From Pararhodobacter marinus (GTDB taxonomy: Bacteria; Pseudomonadota; Alphaproteobacteria; Rhodobacterales; Rhodobacteraceae): 64,000 nt of DNA. The stretch covers positions 62,001 through 126,000 of the forward strand of contig NZ_QEYD01000006.1 of NCBI RefSeq assembly GCF_003122215.1. The letters run 5' to 3'. A program made the translations under genes and the position numbers. Positions 1-9,684 of the stretch are shown here, piece after piece (within the stretch, counting starts at the first letter, position 1; every line of letters begins with the position of its first letter). Below the pieces are notes generated by a model. The model made no database searches. It was not told the DNA's origin and saw only the letters and a program-made list of their open reading frames with translations.

Positions 1-2
1 TT

Positions 3-827
3 GCGCCGCTCTGGGCGGCGGGCTGGTTCCGGCTGGGCGAATGGCTGGACGACCTGGGGCGCACCGACGAAGCCTGCGCCGCCTGGGACCGCGCCACCGC
101 CGCCGATCCCGCCGACCGGCTGGGCGCGGGGCTGAAGCGCGATCTAGCGCGCAAGGTGCCGATGGTCGAGACGATGCCGCAAGCCTTCGTCGAGGCGCTG
201 TTCGACCAATATGCCGAGCGTTTCGATACCGCGCTGGTCGACAAGCTGGGCTACCGCGCGCCATGGCTTCTGCGTGATGCGCTGTCGCGCGCGCATCCGG
301 GGCGGCGCTTTGCGCGGGCGATGGATCTGGGCTGCGGCACGGGGCTTGCGGGCGAGGTGCTGCGCGGCTCGGTCGACTGGCTGGAGGGGTGTGACCTGTC
401 GGCCGCCATGCTGGCGCAGGCGCAGGCCAAGGGGCTTTACGACCGGCTGGACAAGGCCGACCTGTCCGCGCTGGAAATCGGCGCGACCTACGATCTGATC
501 CTTGCCGCCGATGTCTTCGTCTATCTGGGCGCGCTGGAACGCATCGTCGCGTGGTGCGCGGGCTCGCTGGCGCCGGGCGGCGTGCTGGCCTTCAGCGCCG
601 AGGCGGGTGAGGCGCCGCTCACCCTGCGCGAAAGCCGCCGCTTCGCCCATTCGCAGGATTACCTGCAGGGCGTGCTGACGGCGGCGGGCTTCACCGGGAT
701 CCGGCTTGAGCGCGCGGTGCTGCGCCACGACCGGGGCGCGGCGATCGAGGGCTTCATCGTCACCGCCAGCGCCCCCATGGCGCTGCGCGACCTGCAGGGC
801 GACGGCGAGGACGCGGCGCTGGTCTGA
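3..827 (+). CDS. SAM-dependent methyltransferase with TPR-like N-terminus (5' partial)
   Basis: The reading frame is open from the window edge, so the true start lies upstream; 274 residues are visible. Residues about 5-38 resemble one tetratricopeptide repeat (WFRLGEWLDDLGRTDEA then AWDRATAADP). From about residue 100 there is a class I methyltransferase fold: motif I reads MDLGCGTGLAGEVL, followed by an acidic residue in GCDLSAAML and a later DLILAADVFVYLG segment. The family transfers a methyl group from S-adenosylmethionine; the acceptor cannot be told from sequence. TPR-plus-methyltransferase proteins of this kind are common in alphaproteobacteria and remain uncharacterised. glnE follows 38 bases later on the same strand, possibly co-transcribed. 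No signal peptide can be judged because the N-terminus is missing. Confidence 0.8.
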   Translation, partial: APLWAAGWFRLGEWLDDLGRTDEACAAWDRATAADPADRLGAGLKRDLARKVPMVETMPQAFVEALFDQYAERFDTALVDKLGYRAPWLLRDALSRAHPGRRFARAMDLGCGTGLAGEVLRGSVDWLEGCDLSAAMLAQAQAKGLYDRLDKADLSALEIGATYDLILAADVFVYLGALERIVAWCAGSLAPGGVLAFSAEAGEAPLTLRESRRFAHSQDYLQGVLTAAGFTGIRLERAVLRHDRGAAIEGFIVTASAPMALRDLQGDGEDAALV

Positions 828-865
828 TCATTGACCTTCCCGTCCGGCCCGGCGCAAATCACCGG

Positions 866-3709
866 ATGGGAGATTTTTCGAACCGACTCACCCGCGCGCC
901 TCTGCCCTTCGACACGGAAGCGGCGGCGGATATCGCGCAGACCTTCGCCGATCTTGCCCCCGAGCTGCGCGATCTTCTGGGCGGCACGGCGGGCTGCAGC
1001 CCGTTCCTGAAAGGCCTGATCGAGCGCGACGCCGACTGGCTGCGAGAGGCGCTGTCCCAAGGCCCCGAAGCGGCGATGGCTGACCTCATGGCCGCTCTGG
1101 TGCCGCAGGGCCCCTCCGAGACCGGATCGGCGCTGCGGCTGGGCAAGCGGCGCATTGCACTGCTGGCCGCGCTCGCCGATCTGGGCGGCCTGTGGTCGCT
1201 GGAAGAGGTGACGGGCGCGCTGACCCGCTTTGCCGATGCCGCCGTCCACCGCGCCTTCGCCACCCATCTGGCCGAGGAAATCCGCCGCAAGAAGATCCCC
1301 GGCGCGCAGCCGGGGGACGAGGAACGCGGCGCGGGCATGGTGGCCTTCGCGATGGGCAAGATGGGCGCGGGCGAGCTGAATTATTCGTCCGATATCGACC
1401 TGATCTGCCTGTTCGACGAAAGCCGCTTCGACCCCGACGACTGGCACGAGGCGCGGCAGGCCTTCATCCGCGCGACGCGCAAGGCCTCGGCGATGCTGAA
1501 CGACCCGACGGGCGAGGGCTATGTCTTCCGCACCGACCTGCGGCTCAGGCCCGATGCATCGGTCACACCGGTCTGTATCTCGATGGATGCGGCCGAGCGG
1601 TATTACGAAAGCCTTGGCCGGACATGGGAGCGCGCGGCCTGGATCAAGGCGCGGCCCTGCGCGGGCGATCTGGAGGCGGGCGCGAAGTTCCAGGAGGTGC
1701 TGCGCCCCTTCGTCTGGCGCCGGCATCTGGATTTCTGGGCAATCGAGGACGCCTATGACATGATTCGCCGGATCCGCGAGCACAAGGGCCTGTCGGGACC
1801 GCTGGCGCTGGAATCGCATAACCTGAAACTGGGGCGCGGCGGGATCCGTGAGATCGAGTTCTTCACCCAGACCCGCCAGCTGATCGCGGGCGGGCGCGAC
1901 CCGGCGTTGCGGCATCGCGACACGGTCGGCGCGCTCGCGGCCCTGTCGGACAAGGGCTGGGTGCCCGAAGCCGTCACCACGCAGCTGACCGATGCCTACC
2001 GCGCGCATCGCGAACTCGAACACCGGCTGCAGATGGTGCATGACGCGCAGACCCAGATCCTGCCGCGCACGCCCGAGGAATGGGACCGCATCGCCCGGTT
2101 CTCGGGGCAGGGCGACACCGAGGCTTTCCGCAAGGACCTGCGCGCGCGGCTCGAAGCCGTCATCGAGCTGACCGAGGATTTCTTCCAGCCCGGCGAAACC
2201 GGCGCCGAGGCACAGGCACCGACCCCGCGCCCGGTGCTGAGCGACCAGCAGCGCGGCATCGTGCAGGGCTGGCGCGCCTATCCGGCGCTGCGCTCGAACC
2301 GCGCGCAGGACATCTTCGCCCGGCTCGAACCCGAGATCCTGAACCGGCTGCTCAAGGCCCCGGTGCCCGACGATGCGATCGTCAATTTCGACCGATTCCT
2401 GGCCGGGTTGCCCGCGGGCGTGCAGCTTTTCTCGCTGCTCGAGGCCAATCCGACGCTTATCGACCTTCTGGGCGATATCCTGTCGACCGCGCCTGCGCTG
2501 GGCCAGTACCTGTCGCGCAATGCCGAGGTCTTCGAAGCGGTCATTGCCGGGCGCTTCTTTTCGGACTGGCCGGGACGCGACGAGCTGACACAGGGCCTGA
2601 TCACGCGGCTCGACAGTGAACCCGATTACGAAGCCCGGCTCGATGCCGCGCGCGCCTGGATGAAGGACTGGCATTTCCGCATCGGCGTTCACCATCTGCG
2701 CGGCCTGATCGACAGTTTTGAAGCGGCCAAGCAATATGCCGATCTGGCCGATGCCGTGCTGGCGGCGATCTGGCCGGTGGTCGGCGCCGAGTTCGCCCGC
2801 AAACACGGCCCAGCGCCCGGGCGCGGCGCGGTGGTGCTGGGGATGGGATCGCTGGGCAGCGGACGGCTCAACGCGACCTCGGATCTCGACCTGATCGTGA
2901 TCTATGACGCGGACGGCGAGGAAAGCTCGGAAGGGCCCCGGCCCCTGGGTGCGCGGGCGTATTTCGCGCGGCTGACGCAGGCGATGGTGACGGCGCTGTC
3001 GGCGCCGATGGCGCAGGGGCGGCTATACGAGGTCGATATGCGGCTGCGCCCTTCCGGTCGGCAGGGTCCCGTGGCGACCGCGCTCAGTGCCTTCAAGAGC
3101 TACCAGTCGGGCGAGGCCTGGACATGGGAGCATCTGGCGCTGACCCGCGCCCGCCGTGTCGCGGGATCGGTGGCGCTGGGCGACGAGGTCGAAGCTTTCC
3201 GCCGCGACCTGCTGGCCGAGAAGGCGAAAGGCGAGACGCTGCGCGCCGATGTCGCCGCGATGCGCGCGCGGCTGAGATCGGCGAAGCCTTCGGAAGGCGC
3301 GCTCGACGCGAAGAACGGTCCGGGGCGTCTGCAGGATATCGAGCTGCTGGCGCAGACGCTGGCACTGCAATCGGCCGCGCCCGCGCGCCGGATCGAAGCC
3401 CAGCTCGCCGCCGGCAAACGCGGGGGCCTGATCGGCGGGGCCGAGGAAGACGCGCTCGGCGCGGCCTACCGGCTCTTGTGGCACCTGCACGGCGCGACGC
3501 GGCTGCTGGCCGACCGGGTTCTGGACCCCGACGCGCTGGGCGAGGGAGCGCGCGCGCTCGTGCTGCGCGAAACGGCCAGCGAGGATCTGGACGCGCTGCT
3601 CACGCGGCTGGAAAGCGCCACCGCCGAGAGCGCCCGGCTGATCGACGGGCTGCTCGACGGACTGCTCGACGACGCGGCAGAGCCGGCCGCAGATCCGGGC
3701 GCTGACTGA
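866..3709 (+). CDS. glnE: Bifunctional glutamine synthetase adenylyltransferase/adenylyl-removing enzyme
   Basis: GlnE adenylylates and de-adenylylates glutamine synthetase in response to PII, setting ammonia assimilation in the cytoplasm. The 947-residue length matches the two-headed family. Two nucleotidyltransferase active sites are visible. The N-terminal one (about residue 168) reads GAGELNYSSDIDLICLFD. The C-terminal one (about residue 663) reads GSGRLNATSDLDLIVIYD. Both keep the G-S-x-D-x-D signature, so both heads look intact, and both are followed by the R-L-R-P segment (DLRLRPDAS, DMRLRPSGR). The ATG at 866 has only a weak ribosome-binding site, but the protein begins sensibly there. 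It follows the methyltransferase gene by 38 bases and ends before a hairpin terminator at 3799. Confidence 0.96.
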   Translation: MGDFSNRLTRAPLPFDTEAAADIAQTFADLAPELRDLLGGTAGCSPFLKGLIERDADWLREALSQGPEAAMADLMAALVPQGPSETGSALRLGKRRIALLAALADLGGLWSLEEVTGALTRFADAAVHRAFATHLAEEIRRKKIPGAQPGDEERGAGMVAFAMGKMGAGELNYSSDIDLICLFDESRFDPDDWHEARQAFIRATRKASAMLNDPTGEGYVFRTDLRLRPDASVTPVCISMDAAERYYESLGRTWERAAWIKARPCAGDLEAGAKFQEVLRPFVWRRHLDFWAIEDAYDMIRRIREHKGLSGPLALESHNLKLGRGGIREIEFFTQTRQLIAGGRDPALRHRDTVGALAALSDKGWVPEAVTTQLTDAYRAHRELEHRLQMVHDAQTQILPRTPEEWDRIARFSGQGDTEAFRKDLRARLEAVIELTEDFFQPGETGAEAQAPTPRPVLSDQQRGIVQGWRAYPALRSNRAQDIFARLEPEILNRLLKAPVPDDAIVNFDRFLAGLPAGVQLFSLLEANPTLIDLLGDILSTAPALGQYLSRNAEVFEAVIAGRFFSDWPGRDELTQGLITRLDSEPDYEARLDAARAWMKDWHFRIGVHHLRGLIDSFEAAKQYADLADAVLAAIWPVVGAEFARKHGPAPGRGAVVLGMGSLGSGRLNATSDLDLIVIYDADGEESSEGPRPLGARAYFARLTQAMVTALSAPMAQGRLYEVDMRLRPSGRQGPVATALSAFKSYQSGEAWTWEHLALTRARRVAGSVALGDEVEAFRRDLLAEKAKGETLRADVAAMRARLRSAKPSEGALDAKNGPGRLQDIELLAQTLALQSAAPARRIEAQLAAGKRGGLIGGAEEDALGAAYRLLWHLHGATRLLADRVLDPDALGEGARALVLRETASEDLDALLTRLESATAESARLIDGLLDGLLDDAAEPAADPGAD

Positions 3710-3798
3710 GGGCCCCGTCGGAGCATCGCGGCCGGTTTCGGGCAAAAAAAGTTAGGGACAGTCAGACCGGAACGCCGCGAAACTCGCGAAGCCGAAGA

Positions 3799-3818
3799 GG
3801 GGGCGGACAGCCCCCTTT
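3799..3818 (+). terminator. Rho-independent terminator after glnE
   Basis: A six-pair stem GGGGGC/GCCCCC closes a GGACA loop and is followed by TTT. It sits between convergent glnE and the M20 amidohydrolase gene. The same stem with an AGACA loop recurs at 5088 and 9738. Confidence 0.7.
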
Positions 3819-3861
3819 CCCGGCAAGCCGCCGCTGCCGCGGGCAGGCAGGCGGAACAGCC

Positions 3862-5019
3862 TTAACCCGTCGCGCCCCGCGTCTCGATCATCCGTGCCAT
3901 CAGCGCCGCGCCGAGCGGCAGCGTCGCATCGTCGAAGACAAAGCCCGGATTATGCACCGCGACGCCGCTGCCATGCCCCACGGTGCAATAGGCGCCCGGC
4001 ACGACCTGCAGCATGTCGGCGAAATCCTCGGAGCCCATCACCGCCTCGGTCCGCTCGACCGCCCTGTCGCCGACCAGCGAAGACGCCGCGTCGAGCATCG
4101 CGCGCGATTGCTCGGCGTGGTTTTCCAGCACGTCGAAGACATTGCGCATCTCCAGGCTGACCGTGCAGCCATACGAGGCCGCCGCGCCATCGCACAGCGC
4201 TTGCAGCCGGTCGGTCACCGACTGCGCGAGGTCGCGGTTGAAGTAACGCACGGTGCCCGCCAGATGCGCGCTTTCGGGGATCACGTTATAGGCCGCGCCG
4301 GCATGGATCTGCGTGACCGAGACGACGATCCGCTCGGAGGAGGGGACATTGCGGGCGACGATGGTCTGGATCTGCCCGACCAGATGGGCGGCGATCATCA
4401 GCGCGTCGATCGAGGCTTCGGGCATCGCCGCATGCGCGCCCTGGCCGGTGACGCGGATGTCGAAGAAATTCGCCCCCGCCATGGCCGGGCCGGGTTTCAG
4501 CCCGATCTCGCCCGGCGCGTGGAAGGGTGAATTGTGCAGGGCATAGACTTCGTCGCAGGGAAAGCGTTCGAACAGGCCTTCGGCGATCATCCGCCGCGCG
4601 CCGCCCAGCCCCTCTTCGGCGGGCTGGAAGATGAACACAGCCGTCCCCGCGAAGTCCCGCGTCTCGGACAGGTAGCGCGCTGCGCCCAGAAGCATCGCGG
4701 TATGCGCGTCATGCCCGCAGGCATGCATCACCCCCGGCGTTTTCGACGCCCAGGGCAAGTTCGTGCGCTCGTCGATGGGCAGCGCATCCATATCGGCGCG
4801 CAAGCCGATGGTCCGCCCCGGCCGGTTGCCCCGGAGCACCCCGACCACGCCGGTTTCCGCGATGCCCGTCGTGACCTCGATCCCCAGCCGCTCGAGCTCG
4901 GCCGCAACGACGCCCGAGGTGCGGATTTCCTGAAATCCCAGCTCGGGATGCTGGTGCAGGTCGCGGCGGATCGCGGTCAGGTCGTCGGCGAAGTCCCGGA
5001 TGCGTTGGGGGATGGTCAT
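3862..5019 (-). CDS. M20 family metallo-amidohydrolase (hippurate / N-acyl-amino acid hydrolase type)
   Basis: This 385-residue cytosolic hydrolase belongs to the M20D group, which cleaves the amide bond of N-acyl amino acids, hippurate or related conjugates using a di-metal centre. Visible signatures run in order: DLHQHPELGFQE near the N-terminus, LRADMDALPI, the metal-binding MHACGHDAHTAMLLG, and FIFQPAEEGLGGA. The start is the ATG at 5019, preceded by AGGAGA with a six-base gap; an in-frame ATG 17 codons upstream lacks a good site. The substrate cannot be assigned. guaD lies upstream on the same strand, but the two are separated by a repeat and hairpin, so co-transcription is uncertain. 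Confidence 0.88.
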   Translation of the reverse strand: MTIPQRIRDFADDLTAIRRDLHQHPELGFQEIRTSGVVAAELERLGIEVTTGIAETGVVGVLRGNRPGRTIGLRADMDALPIDERTNLPWASKTPGVMHACGHDAHTAMLLGAARYLSETRDFAGTAVFIFQPAEEGLGGARRMIAEGLFERFPCDEVYALHNSPFHAPGEIGLKPGPAMAGANFFDIRVTGQGAHAAMPEASIDALMIAAHLVGQIQTIVARNVPSSERIVVSVTQIHAGAAYNVIPESAHLAGTVRYFNRDLAQSVTDRLQALCDGAAASYGCTVSLEMRNVFDVLENHAEQSRAMLDAASSLVGDRAVERTEAVMGSEDFADMLQVVPGAYCTVGHGSGVAVHNPGFVFDDATLPLGAALMARMIETRGATG

Positions 5020-5086
5020 GGCATTCTCCTGTTGCCGGCACAGGCTGGCGCGTTGGCCGGCGGGAGGCAAGCGGCAATCGTGGGGC

Positions 5087-5159
5087 AGGGGGGCTGTCTG
5101 CCCCCCTCTTGGCCTGCGGCCAATTCACCCCCCGAGGATATTTGTGGCGTAAAGATGCG
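5087..5159 (-). repeat. 73-bp intergenic element, copy 1 (inverted relative to copy 2)
   Basis: This stretch is the exact reverse complement of 9685-9757. Read on the minus strand from the end of guaD, it begins CGCATCTTTACGCCAC, passes through AAATATCCTCGGGGGG, and ends in a GGGGGGC-AGACA-GCCCCCC hairpin. In this copy the hairpin is followed by a single T, so it is a weak terminator. It lies just downstream of guaD. Confidence 0.9.
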
Positions 5160-5183
5160 GGGCGAGACAGGGCGAACCCTCTC

Positions 5184-6518
5184 TCAGAGGGGCCCGGTCA
5201 CGGGACGGCCCGCTTGACCCGCCGGGGGCGAGGCCGGTTTCACGGCGCGGCCATTCGCGTAGGTTTCGACCACGGCGCGGTCGTCGCCGAGGATCATCAG
5301 CGCGAACAGCTCGTCTTTGAGATCCTGCGCCGCCGTCATCCGCAGCGCCAGTTCGGGCGTCGCCCGGCTGTCGAGCACGACGAGATCGGCCTCGGTCCCG
5401 GCCTCGAGCGTGCCGATCCGGTCGGTCATCCCCAGCACATCGGCATTGCCCCGGGTGATCCACCAGAAGCCGGTCAGCGGGTCGAGCTTATGGTTCTGAA
5501 GCTGGGCGACGGCATAGGCCGCGCCGGCGGTTCGGAGCATCGACCAGCTCATGCCCGCGCCGATATCGGTGGCGATCCCGCAGGTGGCGCCCCGCGCATG
5601 CAGCGCCGTCTCGTCGAACAGGCCCGAGCCGAGGAACAGGTTCGAGGTCGGGCAATGGACGGCATGCGCGCCGGTTTCCGCGATGCGGTCGCGCTCGGCG
5701 TCGGACAGGTGGATCGAATGGCCCAGCAGCGACTTCGGGCCCAGCATGCCGTAGCGGTCATAGATATCCAGATACCCCTGCGCCTGTGGATAGAGCGCGC
5801 AGGCGAAGGCGATCTCGGCGTCGTTCTCGCTCAGATGGGTCTGGACGTGAAGGTCGGGATGGGCCGCGATCAGCGCCTGCGCCGCTTCCATCTGCTCGGG
5901 CGTCGAGGTGATCGCGAAGCGCGGCGAAATCACGTACGAGGCCCGTCCCCGCCCGTGCCAGCGCCCGATCAGCGCCGCGCTGTCGTCATAGGCCGATTGC
6001 GGCGTGTCCCGAAGGGCCTCGGGCGCGTTGCGGTCCATCAGCACCTTGCCGCCCAGCATCCTGAGCCCGCGCGCCCCGGCTTCCGAGAAATAGGCGTCGA
6101 CCGATTCCGGATGCACCGAGCAGAAGGCCGAAGCCGTGGTCGTGCCGTTCATCAGGAGCAGGTCGAAGAACGTTGTGGCGATCCGCGCGGCATGGACGGG
6201 ATCGGCGAAGCGGGTCTCGGCCGGGAAGGTATAGGTGTTGAGCCAGTCCATCAGCTGCGCGCCCCAGCTGGCGACGATCTCGCCTTGCGGGAAATGGATA
6301 TGCGCGTCGATGAAGCCCGCGGTGATCAGATGCGGGCGGTGGTCGGTCACGGGGATGCCGGCGGGCGCGATGGCGGCAAAATCGCCGGTGGCGACGATCA
6401 TCCCGTCGCGGATATGGACCGCGCCGTCCTCGAACCAGTCGCAGGCCGCCAGATCCGAGGGGCCTTCGGGGCGCCGGCGAAAGCTGAGCACTCGGCCGCG
6501 CAAAACCTGTTCCGTCAT
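5184..6518 (-). CDS. guaD: Guanine deaminase
   Basis: GuaD hydrolyses guanine to xanthine and ammonia in purine catabolism. The 444-residue protein has the amidohydrolase-superfamily TIM barrel. HxH is in FIDAHIHFPQGE, the substrate loop is ISPRFAITSTPEQ, the third His is in VQTHLSENDAE, the fourth metal ligand region is LLGHSIHLSDAE, and the catalytic Asp is in GIATDIGAGMS. These residues in this order are typical of guanine deaminase rather than the related chlorohydrolases. It is divergent from a LysR-type regulator starting 158 bases away, a natural candidate for its control. A repeat element follows its 3' end. Confidence 0.93.
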   Translation of the reverse strand: MTEQVLRGRVLSFRRRPEGPSDLAACDWFEDGAVHIRDGMIVATGDFAAIAPAGIPVTDHRPHLITAGFIDAHIHFPQGEIVASWGAQLMDWLNTYTFPAETRFADPVHAARIATTFFDLLLMNGTTTASAFCSVHPESVDAYFSEAGARGLRMLGGKVLMDRNAPEALRDTPQSAYDDSAALIGRWHGRGRASYVISPRFAITSTPEQMEAAQALIAAHPDLHVQTHLSENDAEIAFACALYPQAQGYLDIYDRYGMLGPKSLLGHSIHLSDAERDRIAETGAHAVHCPTSNLFLGSGLFDETALHARGATCGIATDIGAGMSWSMLRTAGAAYAVAQLQNHKLDPLTGFWWITRGNADVLGMTDRIGTLEAGTEADLVVLDSRATPELALRMTAAQDLKDELFALMILGDDRAVVETYANGRAVKPASPPAGQAGRPVTGPL

Positions 6519-6675
6519 TCCCGCGCTCTCCCTTGCTGCGCCTTACCCTAGCCCCGCCACGGCGTGGGGCAATCGCAGAAAAGCGTGGCAGAGTTTGCGC
6601 GCCCTGTTGAAAATGACCACCAGGCAAGGCTTGATTGTCAACGAAACGGGCGCCTGTCCGGGCGTGGAGCGAAAA

Positions 6676-7578
6676 TTGCCCTATCTGGAAAGCATCAAGG
6701 TCTTCGTGCGGGTGGTCGAGCTGGGCTCGATCACCTCGGGCGGGCGCGATCTGCGGCTGACGCCGGCCGTGGCCTCGAAGCGCATCAAGGAGCTTGAGCA
6801 GCGGCTGGGCACGCGCCTGTTGAACCGCACCACGCGCAAACTGGTCCCGACCGAGGCGGGGCGGTTGTTCTACGACCATGCGCGCGGCGTCGTTGCCTCG
6901 CTCGAGGATGCCGAGGCGGCGATCGCGGGGCTTGAGGGGAAGCCGCGCGGCACGGTGCGGGTGACGGCGCCGCTGGGCGTGGGCCGGCGCCTGGTTGCGC
7001 CCCTGGTGCCGTTGTTCTGCGAGGCGCATCCCGGCGTCGAGATCCGGCTGCGGCTGTCGGACCGGCGGGTCGATCTGTTCGAGGACGAGCAGGACGTGGC
7101 CTTCTTCCTGGGACAGCCGCAGGATTCCACGCTGAAACTGCGCAAGATCGCCGATTGTCCGCGTGTGCTGTGCGCCGCGCCCGCCTATCTGGCCCGCGCT
7201 GGGGTGCCGCGGGTTCCGCAGGATCTGCTGACGCATAATTGCCTGCTGCTGCGCTTTCCCCGCTCGCCCGAGTATTTCTGGGTACTCGACGGACCCGACG
7301 GCCCGATAAAGCTGGAAGTCTCGGGTCGGTTCGATACCGACGAGGGCGACGTGCTGCTGGACTGGGCGCTGGGCGGCTGGGGCATCGTGATGAAGCCGCG
7401 CTTCGAAGTGGCCGCCCATCTGCAAAGCGGCGCCCTGGTCGAGATCCTGCCCGACACGCCGCCGCAGGGCGCTCTTCTGGGCTGTCTCTACCCGCATCGC
7501 AAGCTGCAGGACCCCAAGGTTCAGCGCTTCATCGATTTCATGCTGCGCCATTGCCGCGCCGCGCTCGAACGTTCCTAG
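6676..7578 (+). CDS. LysR family transcriptional regulator (divergent from guaD)
   Basis: A LysR-type regulator of about 300 residues. The N-terminal winged helix-turn-helix covers roughly residues 4-63 (FVRVVELGSITSGGRDLRLT, then AVASKRIKELEQRLGTRLLN). It is followed by a substrate-binding effector domain starting about residue 90 (GTVRVTAPLGVGRRLVAPLV). I choose the TTG at 6676 because GGAG lies six bases upstream and family members normally begin at this point. ATG 6613 and GTG 6664 are in-frame alternatives without clear ribosome-binding sites. Its position back-to-back with guaD suggests control of that gene, which is inference only. The inducer is unknown. Confidence 0.85.
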   Translation: MPYLESIKVFVRVVELGSITSGGRDLRLTPAVASKRIKELEQRLGTRLLNRTTRKLVPTEAGRLFYDHARGVVASLEDAEAAIAGLEGKPRGTVRVTAPLGVGRRLVAPLVPLFCEAHPGVEIRLRLSDRRVDLFEDEQDVAFFLGQPQDSTLKLRKIADCPRVLCAAPAYLARAGVPRVPQDLLTHNCLLLRFPRSPEYFWVLDGPDGPIKLEVSGRFDTDEGDVLLDWALGGWGIVMKPRFEVAAHLQSGALVEILPDTPPQGALLGCLYPHRKLQDPKVQRFIDFMLRHCRAALERS

Positions 7579-7723
7579 CACGCCGCCGGGCGCCGACCGG
7601 GCAGGCAAGGCCCCGACCGCGTTTCTGTGCGCCCAACAATTGCCCCGATTCGAACCATTGATGCCCACAATCCGGGCCTAGACCGGGCGAAACGCGATCT
7701 ATGTCCTTCCCGGAGCTGTTCTC

Positions 7724-9631
7724 ATGAGTAACGTGCTTAACGACCTGATCCTCACCGATGTCGCCAGCCTCACGGTCGGGGATACGCTCACCCCCGGCGC
7801 CGGACTGACCGGGATCGCGGATTCCGGCGTGGTGACGGCGCAGACCGATCCCGGCGTACTGGCCGAGGGCGATACGCTTTATCTCAATTCCTCGACCGGC
7901 AGCATCACCGGGCTGAGCACGCTGCAGGCGAATGTCACCTATTCCAACGCGCTGGGCAGCGATGTCACGGCGGCGATGACGCTGGTGGCGGTCGAAGTCA
8001 CCGACAATGTCAGCGGCGCGACCTCGACCCTGCTGCTGCCGCTCGATGCGAATGGCGACATCATCCATATCAGCGCGCTGGAAATCACCGCGCTCGATAC
8101 CAATCCGGGCCTGACGCAGATCGATTTCGACAATGTCTCGGGCGACGAGACGGTGTCGCTGTCGCTGCCCGGGGTGATCGACGGCAGCGATGGCGGCGAG
8201 ACGATGTCGGCGGGCTATACCGATGGCGACGGTGACGCGATGGACGATTCGGGCAATGTCATCGAGGCCAATGGCGGCGACGACACGGTCTATGGCGGGC
8301 TGGGCGCCGATACGATCTCGGGCGGGACGGGCAATGACTGGCTGTTCGGCGGCGACGGCAACGACGTGCTGTCGGGCAATGACGGCGCCGATTCGATCTG
8401 GGGCGACCGCGGCGACGATACGCTTTTCGGCAACGAAGGCGACGACAAGCTGATCGGCGGCGAGGGCAATGACCTCATCATCGGCGGCGAAGGCAACAAC
8501 CTGATGTATGGCGACAGCGCCTTCGGCGATACCGGCGGCTGGTCGCCCAGCGATTCGCCCGAACCGGGCTATGGCAGCGATACGCTGGTCATGGGCAATG
8601 GCGACGACACCGCCTATGGCGGCTCGGGCGACGATTCCTTCCGCGTCTTCGACGCTTTCGGCAACCACCAGATCACCGGCGGCGAGGCCGGCGAAACGCT
8701 GGGCGACAAGATCGACGCCACGCTGATGACCGAAAGCACCAAGGTCACCTATACCGGCGACGAAGAAGGCACGATGGCCTCGGGCGCCAATACCGCCGGC
8801 TTCACCGAGATCGAGCGCATCAACCTGGGCTCGGGCGATGACGAGGCCGAGGTGATCACCACCACCACCGGCTATATCCATGGCGGTTCGGGTTTCGACC
8901 AGCTGGTCCTGCCCGAGGGCGACGAGGCGCCGGATGTCTTCATCACCAACACGGTGACCAATCCCGACGGCACGATCTCGCAAGACGGCTACGTGATCTT
9001 CAAGGATGGCTCACGGCTGGATTTCGAAAGCTTCGAAAAGATCATCTGCTTCATGCCCGGCACCCGGATCGACACGCTGCGCGGCCGCGTCGCGGTCGAG
9101 GACCTGCAGCCGGGCGACAAGGTCCTGACCCGCGATCACGGCTACCAGCCGCTGGCCTGGACCGGGCGCCACGATTTCACGATGTCGGAAACGCTGGCCC
9201 ATCCCAGCGTGATCCCCGTCCGGATCGAGGCCGGGGCGCTGGGCAAGGGGCTTCCCGAGCGCGACCTCTTCGTCTCGCCGCGCCACCGGATGCTGATCAG
9301 CGGCCCGCGCGCCGAGCTGATGTTCGGCGAAAGCGAGGTGCTGATCTGCGCCATGGACCTGCTGGGCCTGCCGGGCGTCAGCCGCATGTGCAAGGGGCCG
9401 GTCAGCTATGTGCATGTGATGTGCGACACGCACCAGATCATCCGCGCCGAAGGGTCCTGGACCGAAAGCTTCCAGCCCGCCGAAGCGGTGCTCGATTCCA
9501 TGGATGCCGAGGTCCGCGCCGAATTGCTGGCGCTGTTCCCCGAACTCGCCACGGAAGAGGGCCGCGCCGCCTATGGCGCCGCGCGCCCGGTGCTCTCGGG
9601 CGCCGAAGCGCGGGTCCTGTTCGCGGCCTGA
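7724..9631 (+). CDS. RTX-repeat protein with C-terminal Hint domain
   Basis: A 635-residue acidic protein with no classical signal peptide. Residues about 184-275 contain glycine/aspartate nonapeptides (GGDDTVYGG, GGTGNDWLFGG, GGDGNDVLSG) that fold as a calcium-binding beta-roll. This is typical of proteins secreted by type I systems. A Hint (hedgehog/intein, Hint_2) domain begins at Cys442 in CFMPGTRI. It continues through VEDLQPGDKVLTRDHG and LFVSPRHRMLI to CDTHQIIRAEGSWTESFQPA near the C-terminus. Rhodobacteraceae carry many such proteins; their role is unproven, and self-processing is conceivable through the N-terminal Cys of the Hint domain. The remaining C-terminus is Ala/Glu-rich. Type I exporter genes are not in the window. 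Confidence 0.9.
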   Translation: MSNVLNDLILTDVASLTVGDTLTPGAGLTGIADSGVVTAQTDPGVLAEGDTLYLNSSTGSITGLSTLQANVTYSNALGSDVTAAMTLVAVEVTDNVSGATSTLLLPLDANGDIIHISALEITALDTNPGLTQIDFDNVSGDETVSLSLPGVIDGSDGGETMSAGYTDGDGDAMDDSGNVIEANGGDDTVYGGLGADTISGGTGNDWLFGGDGNDVLSGNDGADSIWGDRGDDTLFGNEGDDKLIGGEGNDLIIGGEGNNLMYGDSAFGDTGGWSPSDSPEPGYGSDTLVMGNGDDTAYGGSGDDSFRVFDAFGNHQITGGEAGETLGDKIDATLMTESTKVTYTGDEEGTMASGANTAGFTEIERINLGSGDDEAEVITTTTGYIHGGSGFDQLVLPEGDEAPDVFITNTVTNPDGTISQDGYVIFKDGSRLDFESFEKIICFMPGTRIDTLRGRVAVEDLQPGDKVLTRDHGYQPLAWTGRHDFTMSETLAHPSVIPVRIEAGALGKGLPERDLFVSPRHRMLISGPRAELMFGESEVLICAMDLLGLPGVSRMCKGPVSYVHVMCDTHQIIRAEGSWTESFQPAEAVLDSMDAEVRAELLALFPELATEEGRAAYGAARPVLSGAEARVLFAA

Positions 9632-9684
9632 ACCGGGTGCTTGTCGCAAAACAGCCCCGCCGGGGGCTTTTCGCGCCCGCCTGG

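Noticed and set aside
659-2806. Minus-strand open frame of about 715 codons opposite glnE
   Set aside because: Antisense to an unmistakable glnE; composition is typical of a GC-driven shadow frame.
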